From assembly GCF_009811315.1 (NCBI RefSeq), contig NZ_BLID01000011.1:49108-113107 (forward strand): a DNA stretch of 64,000 bases, given 5' to 3'. Each line of letters starts with the position of its first letter. The stretch's first letter is position 1. Both the position numbers and the translations under genes were made by a program. The notes beneath the pieces were generated by a model. It ran no database searches. It was not told the DNA's origin and saw only the letters and a program-made list of their open reading frames with translations. Of this stretch, positions 9,030 to 17,498 are shown piece by piece. This DNA is from Vibrio atypicus. Lineage in GTDB: Bacteria; Pseudomonadota; Gammaproteobacteria; Enterobacterales; Vibrionaceae.

Positions 9030-9410
9030 ATGAAATTAAAAGCACTTTTACTTATTTCAACGTTAGCTTTTGTTGGCTGTAAGTCTACAGATGTTACGCA
9101 GTTAAACACTATGGCAAAACCTGAAACTATCGCTCAAGCAAAAGAAGAATTGGGTCAATACGATTATCTAAACGTTACAGACAATGGCGTAATTGTCTAT
9201 ACTGAACGTGTCGCTTCCGGCTATCGATGGAAGAGTGCCAACATTAAAGAGATAAGCTATCGCATAGCATGCGAAAACTTAGGCTGGTACGTAGAAAGTG
9301 GTATGATTGTACGTATGCAATTTAAAGGTCAAGGCGGTCAAACTCGTGACTATGATTACACTCGTTGCCTAACTGAAGTGCCAACAGATCTATACGAATC
9401 AAAAAGCTAG
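9030..9410 (+). CDS. Small predicted lipoprotein
   Basis: A 126-residue protein with a short lipoprotein signal. MKLKALLLISTLAFVGC ends in a lipobox with Cys17 as the predicted lipidated residue, so it should be anchored in an inner or outer membrane leaflet facing the periplasm. The mature part has two further cysteines (in RIACENLGW and YTRCLTEV) that could form a disulfide. I do not recognise the domain. It is convergent with pabA, 24 bases apart, and stands alone on the plus strand. Hypothetical, but the signal and codon use look real. Confidence 0.75.
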   Translation: MKLKALLLISTLAFVGCKSTDVTQLNTMAKPETIAQAKEELGQYDYLNVTDNGVIVYTERVASGYRWKSANIKEISYRIACENLGWYVESGMIVRMQFKGQGGQTRDYDYTRCLTEVPTDLYESKS

Positions 9411-9434
9411 CTGAGATAACTGCGGCACGACTAA

Positions 9435-10013
9435 CTAACGCCTTAAGAAATTGGCGAGTAGCTCGTGCCCTTGTTCAGTTTTAATCGATTCAGGATGAAA
9501 CTGCACCGCATCAATCGGCAAGCTCTTATGTTGATAGCCCATAATCTCATCCATTGCTCCATCTTCTAGCACTGTCCAAGCGGTCAATTCAAAGCAATCA
9601 GGCAACGTGCCATTTTTGACAACTAAAGAGTGATAACGAGTGACCGTTAGTGGGTTATTCAAGCCCTTAAATACACTATGATCGTTATGACGGATAGGAG
9701 ACGTTTTACCATGCATCACCTGACGAGCACGCACCACTTCCCCTCCAAACACTTGCGCGATAGCTTGATGGCCTAAACAAACCCCCAAAATCGGCAGTTT
9801 ACCCGCAAAATACTCTATCGCTTGCAATGAGATACCCGCTTCATTTGGCGTACATGGCCCAGGGGAGATAACAAGGTGGGAGGGGCTCAGTACCTCAATA
9901 CCTGCAATATCAATTTCATCATTACGTACCACTTTGACCTCTATGCCCAGTTCACAAAAGTACTGGTAGAGGTTGTAAGTAAAAGAGTCGTAATTATCGA
10001 TAATTAACAGCAT
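9435..10013 (-). CDS. pabA: Aminodeoxychorismate/anthranilate synthase glutaminase subunit
   Basis: Class I glutamine amidotransferase, 192 residues, that feeds ammonia to PabB for 4-amino-4-deoxychorismate (folate) or to TrpE for anthranilate. The nucleophile is Cys79 in ILGVCLGHQA, and the partner His-Glu pair is in QFHPES near residue 170. The N-terminus MLLIIDNYDSFTYNL is the family signature. No trp genes are nearby and the position beside the ast genes matches V. cholerae pabA, so pabA is preferred over trpG. Confidence 0.9.
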   Translation of the reverse strand: MLLIIDNYDSFTYNLYQYFCELGIEVKVVRNDEIDIAGIEVLSPSHLVISPGPCTPNEAGISLQAIEYFAGKLPILGVCLGHQAIAQVFGGEVVRARQVMHGKTSPIRHNDHSVFKGLNNPLTVTRYHSLVVKNGTLPDCFELTAWTVLEDGAMDEIMGYQHKSLPIDAVQFHPESIKTEQGHELLANFLRR

Positions 10014-10092
10014 GGCTTTAAACTAGCGTTGATAAGTTTCTGATTAAGGCGGTATTGTGCAGTAAGAAGAAGGAAAGGCAAGAGCAAGCGAT

Positions 10093-10121
10093 AAAAATAA
10101 GGTCAACTATAGCTGACCTTA
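10093..10121 (-). terminator. Terminator after endonuclease I gene
   Basis: On the minus strand AAGGTCA and TGACCTT pair across an 8-base loop, followed by ATTTTTATC. It lies between the endonuclease I stop and pabA. Confidence 0.7.
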
Positions 10122-10158
10122 ATGATTTACACCTTGCCTAAGTAAGGCCACTGTATAT

Positions 10159-11046
10159 TTACTGTGTACAATCTTTTGCAAAAATACTCTCTACCCATTG
10201 AGGGTTATCTACAAACGGATTGCGGTTGCCTTGAATAATTTGAATTTTAGAGTTACGGTCAAACTCAAACTGATTCACAGGATCTTGCTGATTCCACTTC
10301 AACAAAGTACATACATTACCCAGTGCAGTACCATTGTCTGTTAATGATGGTACCAACTCGAGATCTGGAGTTTTAGGATCATTACCTTCGTAACGAGTGG
10401 CCATGTAGAACATCATACGCGCTACATCTCCTTTCACTTCATCTCTTGGTTCAAATGAGTTGGTCGCTTTCTTATTCCCTGGAGCCTCTGTGAGTTCAAC
10501 CCCACCTTCATCAAATTCTAAATTGCCGCGAGCACTGTTTACACTTTCATCAGTTGGTCTCAGGTGGTGAATATCTGTGTAAGCATAAGCACCTTTATCA
10601 TTAAAACCACCATTAGATTTCGGGTAGGTATGTTCACGGTTCCAATTATCTTGCCCCAGACTACCTTGACCGGTTTTTTGGCCTTTTGCTTGTGAACGAC
10701 CACTGTACATCAAAATAACATTATTGCTGTTATTTGGATCTTCATCCGTTATATCCAAGGCATCCCATACGTCAAAGCTACTCGATGAATAAGGAAGTTT
10801 AGTAATCCCTGTCGAAATAATGGCGTTCAAAGCAGCCTTTAACTCATCCCCACCTTTATTAAGAGCACTATCGTAATAGCCATTAGGGTTATATATTTCA
10901 CCGGGTGGGACAGGAGGGTCAATGATTTCTGTTTGGCAAGTCATACTAGGAAGCCCACCAACTGCATGCGGATCATGTGCTTGTTCATAAGCGGCATTGG
11001 CACTGAAGGCACATGAAATCAATATCGTAAGTAACGTTCTTTTCAT
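10159..11046 (-). CDS. Secreted endonuclease I family nuclease
   Basis: A 295-residue protein with a signal peptide (MKRTLLTILISCAFSANA) and an endonuclease I domain. The beta-beta-alpha-metal core is visible as NWNREHTYPKS, with the catalytic His in REH, and as TDIHHLRPTDESVNSARGN. It is expected to cut DNA non-specifically in the periplasm or outside the cell. It is longer than the Dns/Vvn type (about 230 residues) and resembles the larger Shewanella/Vibrio EndA forms. It starts 47 bases after the upstream ExeM-like gene with only a weak ribosome binding site, suggesting one transcript and possible coupling. Confidence 0.9.
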   Translation of the reverse strand: MKRTLLTILISCAFSANAAYEQAHDPHAVGGLPSMTCQTEIIDPPVPPGEIYNPNGYYDSALNKGGDELKAALNAIISTGITKLPYSSSSFDVWDALDITDEDPNNSNNVILMYSGRSQAKGQKTGQGSLGQDNWNREHTYPKSNGGFNDKGAYAYTDIHHLRPTDESVNSARGNLEFDEGGVELTEAPGNKKATNSFEPRDEVKGDVARMMFYMATRYEGNDPKTPDLELVPSLTDNGTALGNVCTLLKWNQQDPVNQFEFDRNSKIQIIQGNRNPFVDNPQWVESIFAKDCTQ

Positions 11047-11093
11047 AGTTTGATTTGGGAGGAAGTCCCCCCACTCCTAAATACTGTAAACAA

Positions 11094-14042
11094 TTACGCT
11101 TTGAACTTGCGGCGCAAGAAACCAAGACCTAACAAAGCAAGCCATCCAGCTAGGCCGGTACTACCTGCTCCCTCATTGTCATTATCAGCCTTTTCCACAA
11201 CATTGATTCGAGTAGTTGCAATTGTTTCCCCATCAATGGTTGTTCTAACGCTGTACTCTCCAAGTTCTAATCCCTCAGCAAAATTAACCTCAGTCCATCC
11301 CAAAGCAATTTCAAATTCATCCAACGTATCTTTAGCCACCATAGAAGAGGTTGCTACATAGCTTGTAATAGCATTGCTAATGGATACTGACACTTCATCA
11401 CCAACTTTAAGATAAGCACCATTAGCCATAGTCAGATCAACAAAGTGTTTGAAGCTTTGACCTACTACGGGTGTTGACACTCTAGGTTCATTAATGGGTT
11501 CTGAAGGAAGCTCGATTGGAGTTCCTGGGACAATAGGGTTACTTGGGTCAGGAGGGTAAATTGGATCAACTGGCTCTAAAGGTTTACCGTCAAAAGCTAT
11601 AGAAACAACGACAGGGTCATGTACAGCTGCGCGGTAAACATCTTGGTACTGTTGGCCTAAACTATTGCTGTATGCCAATACGCTCGATTCAGCAGCGTTG
11701 ATATTCCATTGCACCGCATCAACCACCAAGGATTTCAAACCTGGAGAGGTTAGGATGTAATCTAGGCTTCCTTGTCCATCGTTATGAACGGCGTTGTATC
11801 CTTTAGTATCTAAAATTGCTAATACATTTTCATAGCCATATTGAATATCTATAACTTCCCCATCTTCACCTTGAAGTGGCATATCTGCTACAAAAGTGGA
11901 AGAGGCAGTCTTAATTTCATAATTTTCCGGAACTGCATTACGGTTGGTCAATACCGAGATAGGATCCTCGTTGAGAAAAGCGTTCAAACTTCCTAATATC
12001 ACCTTTTCACCCGGTATGGCCTGCAGTTGTTGACCTAAGTAATCAGCCGCTGATACGCGCAGCTCAGCACACTTACCTTGCAGACTTTCTGAGTCGTCTT
12101 CAAGACAGGTTTGTTGCTTATCAACAAAGTCGCTTACGGCAACCGTTAATACTTCATCGCGATCTTTGAAGTTAAAGGTCGCTATAACGCTCGCCGCTTG
12201 TTCAGCAATGATTTCACCAGCTACCTGCTTTGGCATGTCGGCAACTTTTAAGGACTCAAGCCCTACCTTGCTAGCCTTAAAAATCAGATAGTTTGCAGAA
12301 ACCAATTCACCTACCTGATCAAGACCTTGTGCACTAGCGATATGATAGTGACTGCTTTCATCTAGATTCTTATTTAGCTCACTAACTAAATGTCCTATAG
12401 CAGAAGACGCTGATAAACCATTATTCTCAACTTCTACTAAACCAACAATGTCAGCATCTAGACCTATCAGCGCATTAACTAGCTTTGATGTTTGAACTTC
12501 AAACTGTGTTAAATCAGCGGAGCTTTCGATCAACTGCCCACCATTGGCTAAGTTGGCTTCCCCCCCAAATGGGCTATTAAAGTAGCCACCAGTATTAAAC
12601 GTCGCTAGTTTAATATCACCACTCTTTAGATTCGGTTTGTCGTGACGACTATTTCCGTTCGTAACAAAAGTCCCATTGTTCGCTTGTTCTGTTACATACA
12701 GACGATAATCTGAATAGGAATAACCTAAAACGCCTTGTAATTGATTAGCGCGGTCTCCTACACGAATGTAGTCTTCCGTAGAGCCATTTTGGTCTGCGTC
12801 ACTTTTTGCAAAGTCTGGATACCAAGATGGTAAACCAACGATGTCCTTCTCAAAGGATTCCACAACAAGACGGTAGTCTTCATTACAATCAGCAGTTTTA
12901 GCCGCATCATCTGAACTCGGGAAAAACTTCTGGTTGGGGTGAACGCTCGCATGCCCTTTACTTAGTACCATATTGTAGCGTTGCGGCCCCTCATCTAGGC
13001 TATAGCTTCGAGAAACCCGCATCTCTAGCATAGAGTTGATATTGATCAACATGCCTTCATGGCGCTCGAGGGTGAAGTCAAACTCCTTATCACTGGACAA
13101 TTCAGTCAAATCAGCAGCAGTAATCGAGCCTGTTCCAACTTGCTTAATTTGACTAGCAAGAATCTGTGTCCAACCATAGCACTCCTCTACAGGTCCAACC
13201 ACTTCAACTTTGTAACCAACTTTTAATCCCGACACATCCGCAGCTACAAAGATACCGTCGGAAGTTCTAGCATCATTGTCTGGTACTTCATCCTGCATGT
13301 AGAAGCCAAGACGCTCACCTTGATCGAGTTCATTGCTCTGGATAGCGGTAATCACGCCAATAACGGTAAACACTTCATCTGAAACAAACTTTCCATTCAG
13401 AGGGTCTGTATAAGGTGAAGCCCAAGAGCTTCCTTGCAGTTCACCAATTAAAGAAGCTGGAGAAGGCTCAGGGTCGGGATCTGGTGTAGGGTTCGGATCT
13501 GGATCTGGGTTTGGAGGCGCCACGCCATCCACATTCCCAAGTCCATCATAGTTTCCATCTCCCGCATCTTTCCAATCGCTAGCTTCAAAAGACATGGATG
13601 GAGTACTTGGATTAATACGTTGTAGAGAGGCATCTTCAAACACATCCGTTGCATCTTTACCGAGGTGACCAATGAGATCAATATTCCCCCCCTCTTTTGC
13701 TAAAGCTACCGCATCTCCCCCTTTTCCGTTAAAAGCGAGTGCTTCTACTTGGTCCACTATGCTAGTTAATTTTCCTGCTAACTGACTGTGCGCCACAACA
13801 TACACGCCACTAGCCTCTAAAGTTCCGGAAAGGGCGATCTTAATCGTCTGAGGGTTGGAGCCAGTTTGGTTGTTATATTGGATAAGGGAATACCGGGACA
13901 GGTCTACAGGAGCTGAACTATTGTTGTACAACTCTACTGCTTTATCATTTCCGTTTTCAACGATTTCTGTAATCAGAACATTTGCGTCTACAGCCGGAAC
14001 AACAGCTACACTTATAGCTGCCGCTAAGATACTTTTTTTCAT
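11094..14042 (-). CDS. ExeM/NucH-like GlyGly-CTERM protein with degenerate nuclease domain
   Basis: A 982-residue exported protein: signal peptide (to about residue 24), lamin-tail-like domain (about 25-150), a Pro-Asp-rich linker, an OB-like region, and an endonuclease/exonuclease/phosphatase (EEP) domain (about 460-820). The C-terminus is GSTGLAGWLALLGLGFLRRK, a GlyGly-CTERM signal for rhombosortase processing. Compared with its neighbour, the EEP catalytic residues are largely lost: NHFK is SDFV (D638 for His), GDMN is GSLN (S685 for Asp), and SDHD is AVHD (V807 for Asp). The metal-site ENNG motif and N of ATFN remain. It is probably not an active nuclease. Start chosen at ATG 14042 rather than GTG 14051. 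Confidence 0.9.
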   Translation of the reverse strand: MKKSILAAAISVAVVPAVDANVLITEIVENGNDKAVELYNNSSAPVDLSRYSLIQYNNQTGSNPQTIKIALSGTLEASGVYVVAHSQLAGKLTSIVDQVEALAFNGKGGDAVALAKEGGNIDLIGHLGKDATDVFEDASLQRINPSTPSMSFEASDWKDAGDGNYDGLGNVDGVAPPNPDPDPNPTPDPDPEPSPASLIGELQGSSWASPYTDPLNGKFVSDEVFTVIGVITAIQSNELDQGERLGFYMQDEVPDNDARTSDGIFVAADVSGLKVGYKVEVVGPVEECYGWTQILASQIKQVGTGSITAADLTELSSDKEFDFTLERHEGMLININSMLEMRVSRSYSLDEGPQRYNMVLSKGHASVHPNQKFFPSSDDAAKTADCNEDYRLVVESFEKDIVGLPSWYPDFAKSDADQNGSTEDYIRVGDRANQLQGVLGYSYSDYRLYVTEQANNGTFVTNGNSRHDKPNLKSGDIKLATFNTGGYFNSPFGGEANLANGGQLIESSADLTQFEVQTSKLVNALIGLDADIVGLVEVENNGLSASSAIGHLVSELNKNLDESSHYHIASAQGLDQVGELVSANYLIFKASKVGLESLKVADMPKQVAGEIIAEQAASVIATFNFKDRDEVLTVAVSDFVDKQQTCLEDDSESLQGKCAELRVSAADYLGQQLQAIPGEKVILGSLNAFLNEDPISVLTNRNAVPENYEIKTASSTFVADMPLQGEDGEVIDIQYGYENVLAILDTKGYNAVHNDGQGSLDYILTSPGLKSLVVDAVQWNINAAESSVLAYSNSLGQQYQDVYRAAVHDPVVVSIAFDGKPLEPVDPIYPPDPSNPIVPGTPIELPSEPINEPRVSTPVVGQSFKHFVDLTMANGAYLKVGDEVSVSISNAITSYVATSSMVAKDTLDEFEIALGWTEVNFAEGLELGEYSVRTTIDGETIATTRINVVEKADNDNEGAGSTGLAGWLALLGLGFLRRKFKA

Positions 14043-14080
14043 TGTTAGCACTCACTGGTAACAAAGTAATGACTCTAAAG

Positions 14081-14113
14081 TGCTGAAATTGAGTTAACAC
14101 TCTAATTTCAGCA
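14081..14113 (-). other. Long imperfect hairpin before the degenerate ExeM gene
   Basis: TGCTGAAATTGAGT (14081-14094) pairs with ACTC-T-AATTTCAGCA (14099-14113) around a TAAC loop: 14 bp with one bulged T. It sits between the terminator of the upstream ExeM gene and the start of the next, and has no T-tract, so it looks like an operator or a 5'-leader structure rather than a terminator. Confidence 0.5.
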
Positions 14114-14115
14114 AT

Positions 14116-14147
14116 AAAAAAGGGGCTAGTGCAGATGCACTAGCCCC
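14116..14147 (-). terminator. Terminator after the intact ExeM gene
   Basis: On the minus strand GGGGCTAGTGC and GCACTAGCCCC form a perfect 11-bp stem with a 4-base loop, followed by TTTTTT. It should separate most transcription of the porin-exeM pair from the next nuclease gene. Confidence 0.92.
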
Positions 14148-14159
14148 CAAGTCGAACAA

Positions 14160-17100
14160 TTAGCGACGACGACGTAAGAAACCAAATCCAAACATAGCCA
14201 ATAGCGTGCCAAGACCAAAGCTACCACCTGAACCGTCATACTCTGGCTCTACAGGTTTAACATTGCTTGAGTCACGCTTCTCGATAGATACAGGCATCGT
14301 TTTAGAATCAATCACCTTTTGCTCAGTTGTTGACGTTGAGCGCTGAGTATTATCTCTGTCACCTTTCAGTACCATCGTTAAGGTGTATTCACCAGCTTCC
14401 AAGCCAGCAACGTCAAACATCACCGTTTGAGCACCGTCAGCCTTAAGTGCCACTTTTGGCAGTGTTACACCTGCAGGACGAGGAGAAATTGAGATTTCTG
14501 CAACATCCCCCTCTCTAGCTTGATCTGAGACAGGGAACGCAATATCTGCTCGACCACTCTTCATAGTGATAGACACAGGCACTTCTCCAGCTTCGCCATA
14601 TGTGTAACCTAAACTGATTATTGCTGAATCATGATCTGAAGATCGGAATGGGTTTTCAGCATAGAACGGGTTAGGCTCATTTTCATCACCGCCTTTATAT
14701 TTGTTGTTGTAGTCATATAAAGACGACTCTGGCGCATTGATATGCCAATCCGTTGCATCTACCAAACGATTTTTAAGCGACGAGGAAATTAGCATGTGAT
14801 CCAAAGAGCCAACTTCATCATTGTATGAATAGCTCCATGAAGTTTTGCCTTCTTCAGTTTTTAGATCTACGGCATTCAAATAACCAAATGTCTTCTCGAT
14901 ACGCTGACCATTTTTTTCAAATGGAGTCTTACCTACAAAGGTATATTCTGATGCGTAGATTGCCTTACCTGTTGAGTTGTTCGTCAACACTAACATTGGA
15001 TCTTCATGAGCATATGAGTTCATGTCACCTAAAACAACTTTATCGCCAACGATGTCTTCTAGCTCAGACCCCAAGTGGTATGCAGCTGCAACGCGGAAGT
15101 TTTCACAAGAGCCCTGGAAGTCATCGTTACGCACATCATCTTTCACAGGGTCGAAATTCTTCCAAGTTTCCCAGCCTTTCCAATCTTCATAACATGTAGA
15201 ACCTTTAGATTTGAAGTGGTTAACTGCAACTGATAGTTTTTTACCCGTATGGTTTACTTTAAAGGTCGCTACCACACTATGACGCTGGTAGTTATCACCA
15301 CTTTCGCGAATCTCACCCTTGGAGTCCAAGATTGGTGCACCATTTTCATCCACAATAGTAGGAGCATGCTGTTCTGGCATAGGAATTACTTCGCCAGTCA
15401 CAATTGATACTTTTGAAGGACGATAGATTACACCCGTTGTAATAGCATCAGAGCCAACGGTATCCTGGTCATCTAAAACCGCATCACCATTCTTATCAAA
15501 CCCTACGAAAACATAGCGGTTGTGGATTGAGTTCTGCTTATTGCGATCGCCGTAATCTTCGTCGTAATATTTATCATTAACTGCAGCAAGTAACTCGTTG
15601 ATAGCACTGAAGTCACCAAAGCCATTGTTCTCAACTTCCATAACGCCCAGAATGTCAGCATCTAAGCCATAAATTGCTTCTACAATTTTTGCCTGTTGAC
15701 GCTCAAACTCTTGTTGCGATTCCGCACCACGGTTATCACCAAAGCTATTGTCTGAGCCACCATATGGTGAATTGAAGTAGTTCAGTACATTCTGTGTCGC
15801 TACTTTAATGGTAAAGCCATGATCGCCGTAAGACTCATTGATCGTTGGTTCGTCAGTTCGGTCTGTGTTGTGAACAAATGTAGTGTTCTGCGAAGACTCT
15901 AATGCCTTTGGAACAATGATATTGAAATTACCATATGAATAACCGATAACACCCGTCAAACCTACGACACTATCATTAATGCGCACGTAGTTGTTTTGAG
16001 GATCTTGTCTGAATTCAGGGTAATATGGGATCTCGCCATTCGGCGCTTTACCATCAGACTCAAGTATCAAACGAAAATCATCGTTCTCAGCCGATTGAGT
16101 CAGAGAGTCGATAGACCCTGCGACATGGTCTTGGTTTGGCTGCGGGTTTGGACGTTTGTAAGCCAGAACCATATTGTTGCGAAATGCGTCATAATCAAAG
16201 CTAAAGCTGCGTGACACTCGCATGTCATGTTTGACTGCAGTAAGCTCATCACGGCGCGCTTCTTTGGCTGCAGCTAATCGAACTTGGTAATCTGCCTCAT
16301 CTTCACCGTCAATTGGCTCGACAGTTACTTGTTCTACTAAAGCATCTATAGCTGCTAACTCTTGGTCAGTCTTACCCATATCTGCTGAAGTCTTGACTAG
16401 CATACCTTCGTAACGTTCTAGCGTAGATTCAAATGTTGTATCGTCAGCGTGGCGTTTTAGTTCGACCGGCTCTACAGAAACAGGGTTCTCATCAACAACT
16501 TCCCATTTGTCATCAGCAACAACCAGCTGTGTTAAACCATAGTTTTCTTTAACTTTGGCGACCACACACACTTTTTGTCCAACCATACTATCAGTAGCTT
16601 GAGCCGTTGGTACAAAGATGCCGTCAGAGGTTAAGTCATTGCCATCATTATCGTATAGGTAGAAGCCCTTAGCTGGGTAACTAGTAACCGCAGACACAAT
16701 GCCTGTAACTTTATACTGCTCAGTCGTCTCATACCCCTCAGTAATAAGAGGTGAAAACTTACCTTCACCTTGCACAGCTCCGATAGTTTGTTCTTCCGAG
16801 TCAGTCGCATCTGTACACGGTGTATTGGCTGGTGGAGCAATTGGATCATTATTGACCGCGACTGGGTCACCTAATCCACCAAAATCATTCTGAGCGAACT
16901 CTTCCCAATCATTCACATCATAAGTATTTTTAGGCCCTGAACCAGCTTTACGTCGCAGGGTCATATTTGCCCATGGATCATCAGCAGCATCAGAATCACT
17001 GTAGATACCAAAGATATCGTGAACATCACTTTGAGCTGAAGAAGTACCTAGCCAAACCGCATCATCACCATTAAAAGTTAGTGCATTGTATTTCGCTTGA

Positions 17101-17477
17101 TCATACGTACCGGCAGTAACAACTGCGCCTTCTCCACCCAATCGTTCAATGTATTGAAAAATCTCAGCACCGGCTTCACCGTTGACTACAACGATGCTTT
17201 TGCCTGGGGCAATGGTGACGTTTTTAAGAACATTAACTTTGTCCTTATCATGAACCATATTTTTATAACGGCTGAAATACAGCGCCAAGTCACCGTCGTT
17301 ACCTTCAAAGGTCACGGCTGATGTACCTGTATTACTGATTTCAATGGCTTTATTCTGTGAAGAGCCTTCAACATACTCAGTAATAAGTACCTTGCTCATA
17401 TCACCAATATCAGCAGCTACAACACCGCTTAGTACAGTACTGATTGCACCAGCAAGTAGAGTCATTTTCTTATTCAT
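14160..17477 (-). CDS. exeM: ExeM/Xds-type extracellular endonuclease, GlyGly-CTERM
   Basis: A 1105-residue secreted DNA nuclease of the ExeM/NucH/Xds family. Order: signal peptide, lamin-tail-like domain with ITEYVEGSSQNKAIEI, OB-like region interrupted by a roughly 50-residue charged insertion (about 367-416), EEP nuclease domain, and a C-terminal GGSFGLGTLLAMFGFGFLRRRR GlyGly-CTERM anchor. Catalytic residues look intact: NHFKSKG with H754, GDMN with D818, and SSDHD with D948 and H949. I chose the ATG at 17477 because CCGGAG is 9 bases upstream; an earlier TTG (17498) and ATG (17486) fit less well. It starts about 20 bases after the porin stop, so the two are probably cotranscribed. Confidence 0.92.
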   Translation of the reverse strand: MNKKMTLLAGAISTVLSGVVAADIGDMSKVLITEYVEGSSQNKAIEISNTGTSAVTFEGNDGDLALYFSRYKNMVHDKDKVNVLKNVTIAPGKSIVVVNGEAGAEIFQYIERLGGEGAVVTAGTYDQAKYNALTFNGDDAVWLGTSSAQSDVHDIFGIYSDSDAADDPWANMTLRRKAGSGPKNTYDVNDWEEFAQNDFGGLGDPVAVNNDPIAPPANTPCTDATDSEEQTIGAVQGEGKFSPLITEGYETTEQYKVTGIVSAVTSYPAKGFYLYDNDGNDLTSDGIFVPTAQATDSMVGQKVCVVAKVKENYGLTQLVVADDKWEVVDENPVSVEPVELKRHADDTTFESTLERYEGMLVKTSADMGKTDQELAAIDALVEQVTVEPIDGEDEADYQVRLAAAKEARRDELTAVKHDMRVSRSFSFDYDAFRNNMVLAYKRPNPQPNQDHVAGSIDSLTQSAENDDFRLILESDGKAPNGEIPYYPEFRQDPQNNYVRINDSVVGLTGVIGYSYGNFNIIVPKALESSQNTTFVHNTDRTDEPTINESYGDHGFTIKVATQNVLNYFNSPYGGSDNSFGDNRGAESQQEFERQQAKIVEAIYGLDADILGVMEVENNGFGDFSAINELLAAVNDKYYDEDYGDRNKQNSIHNRYVFVGFDKNGDAVLDDQDTVGSDAITTGVIYRPSKVSIVTGEVIPMPEQHAPTIVDENGAPILDSKGEIRESGDNYQRHSVVATFKVNHTGKKLSVAVNHFKSKGSTCYEDWKGWETWKNFDPVKDDVRNDDFQGSCENFRVAAAYHLGSELEDIVGDKVVLGDMNSYAHEDPMLVLTNNSTGKAIYASEYTFVGKTPFEKNGQRIEKTFGYLNAVDLKTEEGKTSWSYSYNDEVGSLDHMLISSSLKNRLVDATDWHINAPESSLYDYNNKYKGGDENEPNPFYAENPFRSSDHDSAIISLGYTYGEAGEVPVSITMKSGRADIAFPVSDQAREGDVAEISISPRPAGVTLPKVALKADGAQTVMFDVAGLEAGEYTLTMVLKGDRDNTQRSTSTTEQKVIDSKTMPVSIEKRDSSNVKPVEPEYDGSGGSFGLGTLLAMFGFGFLRRRR

Positions 17478-17498
17478 TTTTGTCATTCTCCGGTCCAA

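Noticed and set aside
11047..11093. Terminator between the degenerate exeM-like gene and endonuclease I
   Set aside because: The G/C-rich run (GGGAGG, CCCCCC) pairs only imperfectly and has no T-tract; cotranscription is more likely.
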